Position numbers and translations under genes: made by a program
In this document: piece by piece, positions 7,801-9,898 of the stretch
Layout: each line of letters starts with the position of its first letter
How positions within the stretch are numbered: position 1 is the stretch's first letter
The notes under the pieces: generated by a model
Database searches by the model: none
Seen by the model: only the letters and a program-made list of their open reading frames with translations
Told to the model about the DNA's origin: nothing
Source of the DNA: Chloroflexota bacterium
GTDB taxonomy: Bacteria; Chloroflexota; Anaerolineae; Caldilineales; Caldilineaceae
Length of the DNA stretch: 9,898 nucleotides
Direction: 5' to 3'
NCBI GenBank assembly: GCA_003577005.1
Contig: QEUW01000298.1
Coordinates: 1-9,898 of the forward strand

Positions 7801-8240
7801 GTGAAAAGATGAAGGCTGCCCTGCTGCTCTACGGCGACAACGCTGCCAGCGCCATCACCGCCGACGCCGACGCCGGCGAGGGGAGCCTGCTCAACGAACT
7901 CGCCAGCCGCATCCTCAATGGCGAGCAACTGACAGCAGATGGTATCACCGGTTTGCTCACGCCCATCGCCGCTACATCAGAGAGCGCCACGCCTATCGCA
8001 CCAGAACCGGAAATCTTACCGGAGTCAGAACCGGAAATCTTACCGGAGCCGGAGCCAGTGATCACCAAGCCGGTTCACCGCCAGGCAAGCGCACAGCCCG
8101 ATCCTGTTCCCATGCACGTTCAGCTATCCCTCTGGCAGGCGCTGTTGGAGCCGCCTGCTACTGAGGAAAAGCCGGCCCCCAAAGTCTACAAGCAACAGGC
8201 TTCCGGCCAACTCTCTTTCCTCGATCTTGTCGCCGCCTAG
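4818..8240 (+). CDS. DNA methyltransferase - SNF2-like helicase fusion (DUF6094-type methyltransferase; DarB-like architecture), 1140 aa
   Basis: Start ATG 8 nt after GAAAGGA. Residues 1-190 form a SAM-dependent methyltransferase: GYYPTP (10-15), motif I DPCAGKG (40-46), acidic GIEL (67-70) and motif IV NPPYD (106-110). NPPY is typical of N6-adenine or N4-cytosine DNA methyltransferases; GYYPTP plus this spacing suggests DUF6094. Residues about 405-980 form a superfamily 2 helicase: Walker A GEQGTGKT (433-440), motif Ia IVLCPSHMTEKW (456-467), motif II DEFH (610-613), motif III TGT (640-642), motif V (about 927-941), and motif VI RRVWRLGQTKP (964-974), like the RxxRIGQ box of SNF2 proteins. 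A zinc ribbon (Cys549, 552, 574, 577) lies between motifs Ia and II. The C-terminus is a Pro/Glu linker with two clamp-motif-like peptides, QLSLW (1102-1106) and QLSFL (1131-1135). Fusions of this kind include the P1 antirestriction protein DarB; replication or recombination roles are alternatives. All key motifs look intact. Confidence 0.9.
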   Translation: MRIAAVEKLGYYPTPAHTLSLIAQALTVPAHTNSPVRLLDPCAGKGEALAHITHHLRQQNANVRSYGIELADARAPIAAQALDHLLQADYRDVNMSQFGWGLLYLNPPYDFEAGNVGAAKNRQEYTFLRNTFNRLQNGGVLAYLAPIQLLAQEKVCRVLAANFDRLSVWRLPDDEFDQFDQIVIFGIARDKPEPNEEMQRLLHSYSLENLPPSLADFDLPPYPIPASPVPDDKLIFRRLSLSYEKVIAVAAAKGAHSTPLWRDWTKPATEDGFRPVVPLRTGHVASLISSGQMGTVHLGTLVAKGRCVKDTVYLDASGNEVEPDDPTMKSSKERFITQVHTLSAQGEHAIIESVPDMESFLADHGAAIAQAIAGKYQPLYSEPTAEEWAHVSRLMRHKRLPGRSEGGLLPAQKHVAIAAVRSLKAQGWTDVIGEQGTGKTCTSLAALDLANAYPAIVLCPSHMTEKWAREARDVIPGVHAQVINSLTDLQAFVERYRPGDKAVAVLSKEKAKLGPGWKVSVMWRPRRIVVERDYYGRALATAVVKLPACPTCGAFVCDKEGVPQRNAPAKPVKCSECNQPLYEFHGFRRWPISDYIKRRLRGFFKTSICDEFHQFKGASTDQAESYHHLVLSTKYTLNLTGTLFGGKSTDLFSLRYRIDPNVRKDYAFDDAQRWAEHYGRLERTFNRNDEDLDYGAYNAKQRYVVNTKEIPGVSPAIFGRLLNSCIFVRITDLGYALPAYKEVITRIDMSKGQARQYNKLNDTLYSVIAQGMGWSVDPADRQKARAMLSVWLQTCLSRPNACFRSETVHWTIGGERVPFTTRPDDRETMRLAQMDIGLNDEGEAPFVLHPINREQPKEQELIRLAQSEIRQGRKIILGVRQTGTRDIQPHLQSILAQAGIRAVILPDSLPPAKREAWIDARVHDIDVLITNPRKVETGLDLIKFATIICYEVEYSLYTLWQFMRRVWRLGQTKPAKVIFLVYQHTLEESALALIGEKMKAALLLYGDNAASAITADADAGEGSLLNELASRILNGEQLTADGITGLLTPIAATSESATPIAPEPEILPESEPEILPEPEPVITKPVHRQASAQPDPVPMHVQLSLWQALLEPPATEEKPAPKVYKQQASGQLSFLDLVAA
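8002..8049 (+). repeat. 24-bp in-frame tandem repeat (two copies) in the helicase linker
   Basis: Two adjacent 24-bp copies (8002-8025 and 8026-8049) differ only at the last base and encode EPEILPE twice. A partial third unit (EPEP) follows. The repeat lies in the Pro/Glu-rich linker (residues about 1060-1080) between the helicase core and the C-terminal QLSLW and QLSFL peptides. It probably arose by recent slippage and may vary in copy number. Confidence 0.85.
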
Positions 8241-8260
8241 TCCTCGCCGGCGAATCACAG

Positions 8261-8338
8261 CTGGCGCCATCACACACGGCGCGCATCGAGCAACACCGCA
8301 GTGATGCACGCTGGCGCCCATCGTCACCCATGGCGCGC
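8261..8338. repeat. Imperfect direct repeat, two copies with 50-bp period
   Basis: Copy one (8261-8284) and copy two (8311-8338) both run CTGGCGCC, a CA-rich core, then GGCGCGC. Copy two carries 4 extra bases. Both halves contain palindromic GC boxes, so each copy could also fold or serve as a binding site. Confidence 0.45.
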
Positions 8339-8404
8339 CGGCGTCACCACTGTCCACGGCGAGGAACAACCCCAGCTCAGCCACACCGTGCGACCACTTC
8401 GACA

Positions 8405-8432
8405 GATCTGTGACCTGGCCGGGTCACAGATC
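8405..8432. repeat. Perfect 11-bp palindrome GATCTGTGACC / GGTCACAGATC
   Basis: The arms at 8405-8415 and 8422-8432 are exactly complementary around a 6-nt centre (TGGCCG). There is no T tract after it, so it is not a standard intrinsic terminator. It lies 38 bp before the ATG at 8471. It could be an operator for a dimeric repressor or an RNA hairpin in the leader. TGTGA and TCACA are 10 nt apart, not the 6 nt of a CRP site. Confidence 0.7.
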
Positions 8433-8470
8433 CACGACCAGCCTGGTGAATCACAGAAAGGAATCTACAC

Positions 8471-8746
8471 ATGCCTACCCTGCAACTGCACTTATTACAC
8501 CACAGCATTCGCACCCGTGCGCCGCTCAACTATGAGATCGTTGCCTACTTCAAAGCAGACCAGCCGCTACCTCGCCAAGATGAGGACATACCCCCGTGGG
8601 AATACAGCACCGTCGAGGCCACCCTGGTCCAGGCTGCCGCCCTACCGGTCAACTTCGACTGCTTCAGCGGTCTCACCATCGAGCACCCCACCATCCACAT
8701 TCACGGACGCCGCGCACTGGTCAAGCAGCAGATTCACCGGCCCTAA
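8471..8746 (+). CDS. Hypothetical protein, 91 aa
   Basis: ATG at 8471 with AGAAAGGAA (8455-8463) about 8 nt upstream, similar to the leaders at 2518 and 4818. The N-terminal part has alternating hydrophobics (LQLHLLHHSI) and a strand YEIVAYFKA (21-29). A Pro-rich acidic loop (QPLPRQDEDIPPWEY, 31-45) follows, then a helix and strand region TVEATLVQAAALPVNFDCF, and a His-rich end (IEHPTIHIHGR, 70-80). No known motif or membrane segment is seen. Competing frames across the same stretch lack a ribosome-binding site. It ends 50 bp before the PAPS-reductase-type gene and may be co-transcribed with it. Function not recognised. Confidence 0.62.
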   Translation: MPTLQLHLLHHSIRTRAPLNYEIVAYFKADQPLPRQDEDIPPWEYSTVEATLVQAAALPVNFDCFSGLTIEHPTIHIHGRRALVKQQIHRP

Positions 8747-8762
8747 CCAAAGCGATTTTCGC

Positions 8763-8768
8763 TATACT
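8763..8768 (+). promoter_or_regulatory. Candidate -10 box TATACT before the PAPS-reductase-type gene
   Basis: TATACT lies 28 bp before the ATG at 8797, in one of the few AT-rich patches of this region. It directly follows a small palindrome AGCGA-TTT-TCGCT (8751-8763). No convincing -35 hexamer is found at 16-18 bp, so this is weak. Confidence 0.3.
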
Positions 8769-8796
8769 GCCCCACACCACGATACGGAGGATATAC

Positions 8797-9672
8797 ATGC
8801 AACCCGCCATCGCTATACCTGAGCCAATTCAAACCGCACTCGACCAGGGCGCAACGCTCGCCATCAGCGTCAGCGCCGGCAAGGACAGCCAGGCCATGCT
8901 CTACGCCCTCACACAAGAGCGAGACCGCCAGGGATGGCCCGGCGAGGTGTTTGCTATTCACGCCTGTTTAGGGCGCATGGAGTGGCCTCAGACGCTGGCA
9001 CACTGCGAGAAAATCTGCGCCGAGGTAAACATACCGCTCATTGTCGTCGAACGTCCCCAGGGCGATCTGCTTCAGGAAATGCAAGACCGTATGAAAAAGC
9101 TAGAGGGCCAGCACAAACCGCACTGGCCCTCTAGCACCGCCCGCTACTGCACCGCCGACCAGAAGCGAGCACAGATCGACAAGGTGCTACGAACGCATCA
9201 GGTAATCATCTCCGCTGAAGGGTTGCGCTCCAACGAGAGCGCCGCACGCGCCAAACGACCGGAATGGGAATACCGTCAACACATCTGCACCAGACAGCGC
9301 ACCGCCCTCACCTGGCGACCGATCCTCCACTGGTCGGTAGACGACGTGTGGCAAACCATCGGCACATCGACAGCGGAACTACAGGCGCGCCAGCAACGCT
9401 ACCAGCAAGGAGAGACACAGAAAGCGCTCGATGGCTGGCCTGCCCATCCCGCCTACGTCATGGGCAATCAGCGCCTTTCCTGCGCTATCTGCGTCCTCGC
9501 CTCGCGCTCCGACATCATCAACGGAGCACGCCACAACCCGGAGTTGTACCGGGCGCTCGTAGAAATGGAGGAGCAGAGCGGGTTTAGTTTTCGCCAAGAC
9601 CTCAGACTTGCCGACCTGGAACTAGATCAGGAGACACAAAGCAGCAACCCCTGCCAACTCCCTCTATTCTGA
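8797..9672 (+). CDS. PAPS reductase / ATP-pyrophosphatase-type enzyme, phage class, 291 aa, with C-terminal QLPLF
   Basis: Start ATG at 8797, 6 nt after a good GGAGG (8786-8790); an in-frame upstream extension overlaps the previous gene and is rejected. The PP-loop for nucleotide binding is SAGKDS (26-31) after a beta strand LAISV. Further family signatures follow in order: RYCTADQKR (116-124, Cys118), EGLRSNESAAR (141-151), WRPILHWSVDDVW (173-185), and SCAICVLASRSDI with Cys229 and Cys232. Cys118, Cys229 and Cys232 could help bind a metal or iron-sulfur cluster, as in sulfonucleotide reductases and DndC, but this is inference. Family members act on adenylated sulfur or activate substrates with ATP; phage versions have no settled role. 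Sulfate assimilation is unlikely given the phage-like neighbours. The last five residues, QLPLF (287-291), match the bacterial sliding-clamp-binding consensus. The family is confidently recognised; the substrate is unknown. Confidence 0.88.
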   Translation: MQPAIAIPEPIQTALDQGATLAISVSAGKDSQAMLYALTQERDRQGWPGEVFAIHACLGRMEWPQTLAHCEKICAEVNIPLIVVERPQGDLLQEMQDRMKKLEGQHKPHWPSSTARYCTADQKRAQIDKVLRTHQVIISAEGLRSNESAARAKRPEWEYRQHICTRQRTALTWRPILHWSVDDVWQTIGTSTAELQARQQRYQQGETQKALDGWPAHPAYVMGNQRLSCAICVLASRSDIINGARHNPELYRALVEMEEQSGFSFRQDLRLADLELDQETQSSNPCQLPLF

Positions 9673-9730
9673 TCGCCGTTGACCCCCAGGCGTGCCCTAT
9701 GTTTACATCTTGAGTTCGGAATGTTAAATC

Positions 9731-9796
9731 CCCGGCTTAGGCGCTCGCCCCAGGGTGGGCATACTGCCGCCCACCCTGGGGCGGCGCCACGCCGGG
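9731..9796. repeat. Large imperfect hairpin, 66 nt, about 26 paired bases
   Basis: The core is a perfect 15-bp stem (9746-9760 with 9769-9783) around an 8-nt loop ATACTGCC. Beyond a one-base bulge (T9745) the pairing continues with GGCGC/GCGCC (9740-9744 with 9784-9788). After a TTA/AC internal loop it continues with CCCGGC/GCCGGG (9731-9736 with 9791-9796). No T tract follows on either strand, so it is not a canonical terminator, though it could stop transcription from the gene ending at 9672. Such extended hairpins also occur at replication origins, transfer origins, phage regulatory regions and repeat elements. Confidence 0.75.
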
Positions 9797-9800
9797 CTGC

Positions 9801-9847
9801 GGGGGAGCGCCGTCCTCGAACCCGAGCCACCGCAGGCCGGCTCCCCC
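9801..9847. repeat. Second stem: GGGGGAGC / GCTCCCCC with inner CTCG-CGAG hairpin
   Basis: An 8-bp perfect outer stem (9801-9808 with 9840-9847) encloses a small CTCG (9815-9818) / CGAG (9823-9826) hairpin. It starts 5 bp after the 66-nt hairpin. The rest of the window to 9898 shows no gene and only C-rich sequence. Confidence 0.45.
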
Positions 9848-9898
9848 CACACCCCCCTCGGCATCATAGCAGCGTTGACGGCGCAGCAGCCCAGGGGC

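Larger units (their letters stand above)
8241..8470. other. Structured 230-bp spacer after the methyltransferase-helicase gene
   Basis: No ribosome-binding-site-preceded gene is visible. The spacer is rich in short repeats: an imperfect direct repeat CTGGCGCC...GGCGCGC at 8261-8284 and 8311-8338, exactly 50 bp apart; a distant inverted repeat TCCTCGCCG (8241-8249) / CGGCGAGGA (8357-8365); and a perfect 11-bp hairpin at 8405-8432. TCACAG occurs at 8255, 8424 and 8451. It may be a long structured leader of the gene at 8471, a regulatory RNA, or a protein-binding region. Confidence 0.45.

Noticed and set aside
8405..8432. A CRP/FNR-type binding site
   Set aside because: TGTGA and TCACA are 10 nt apart rather than 6, so the palindrome does not fit the CRP geometry. 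It is kept as an unassigned palindrome.
8596..8796. An upstream extension of the PAPS-reductase-type protein (358 aa form)
   Set aside because: The extension overlaps the 91-aa gene in another frame, and the ATG at 8797 has an ideal GGAGG at 6-nt spacing right before the family domain.
8301..8822. A 173-residue plus-strand frame overlapping the 91-aa gene and the start of the PAPS-type gene
   Set aside because: No ribosome-binding site and low-complexity shadow composition; the 91-aa frame in the same place has a proper leader.
8797..9672. A DndC protein of the phosphorothioation system
   Set aside because: The PP-loop and cysteine pattern are shared by the wider superfamily; the length and motifs look like the phage class, and no other dnd gene is present.
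9722..9796. An integron attC site, from GTTAAAT next to a large palindrome
   Set aside because: GTTRRRY should close the palindrome opposite RYYYAAC; here it stands on the outer left side in the wrong order, and no partner core site is visible.
9627..9830. A 67-residue minus-strand frame at the right edge
   Set aside because: It crosses the large hairpin and the end of the PAPS-type gene antisense and shows biased Arg/Ala composition without a ribosome-binding site.
1..9898. CRISPR array, insertion sequence or rRNA
   Set aside because: No regularly spaced repeats with unique spacers, no transposase with terminal inverted repeats and no rRNA-like sequence were seen on either strand.

Overview
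The window reads as part of a tailed-phage or prophage genome, or a phage-derived element, from a high-GC bacterium. It has a structural (head) module on the minus strand and an early/accessory module on the plus strand, separated by a divergent intergenic region of about 370 bp. No host marker gene, tRNA, integrase or transposase is visible. The GC-rich coding style and an array of CGTTCYA heptamers would fit Chloroflexota, but that is an impression and cannot be shown from this window.

Left part, minus strand (1-2148). A 464-residue head maturation protease with a coiled-coil, scaffold-like tail (start 2148) is followed by a protein that runs off the left edge and is most likely the major capsid protein (start 699). 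A 54-bp gap built largely of heptamer repeats separates them. This protease-then-capsid order is the classical HK97-type head gene order. No portal or terminase gene precedes the protease; the divergent region lies there instead.

Middle, plus strand (2518-4795). Five small to mid-size genes follow: a phage protein of a conserved but uncharacterised type with a strongly acidic tail, a 55-residue protein, a SWIM zinc-finger protein, and two unrecognised proteins. A near-perfect intrinsic terminator sits between the second and third, with almost no room for a new promoter, so the downstream genes may depend on read-through or antitermination.

Right part, plus strand (4818-9672). The centrepiece is a 1140-residue fusion of an N6-adenine-type DNA methyltransferase domain (GYYPTP, DPCAGKG and NPPYD motifs, DUF6094-like) with an SNF2-like helicase carrying an inserted four-cysteine zinc ribbon. 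The architecture recalls the methyltransferase-helicase antirestriction protein DarB of phage P1. After a structured spacer come a 91-residue unknown protein and a PAPS-reductase/ATP-pyrophosphatase-type enzyme. Both large enzymes carry QLxLF-like peptides at or near the C-terminus (QLSLW and QLSFL in the helicase, a terminal QLPLF in the PAPS-type protein) that resemble bacterial sliding-clamp-binding motifs.

Inference: the right half may encode replication-coupled DNA modification, antirestriction or nucleic-acid processing functions of the element. The final 226 bp hold no gene but contain two strong secondary structures, one an imperfect hairpin of 66 nt.
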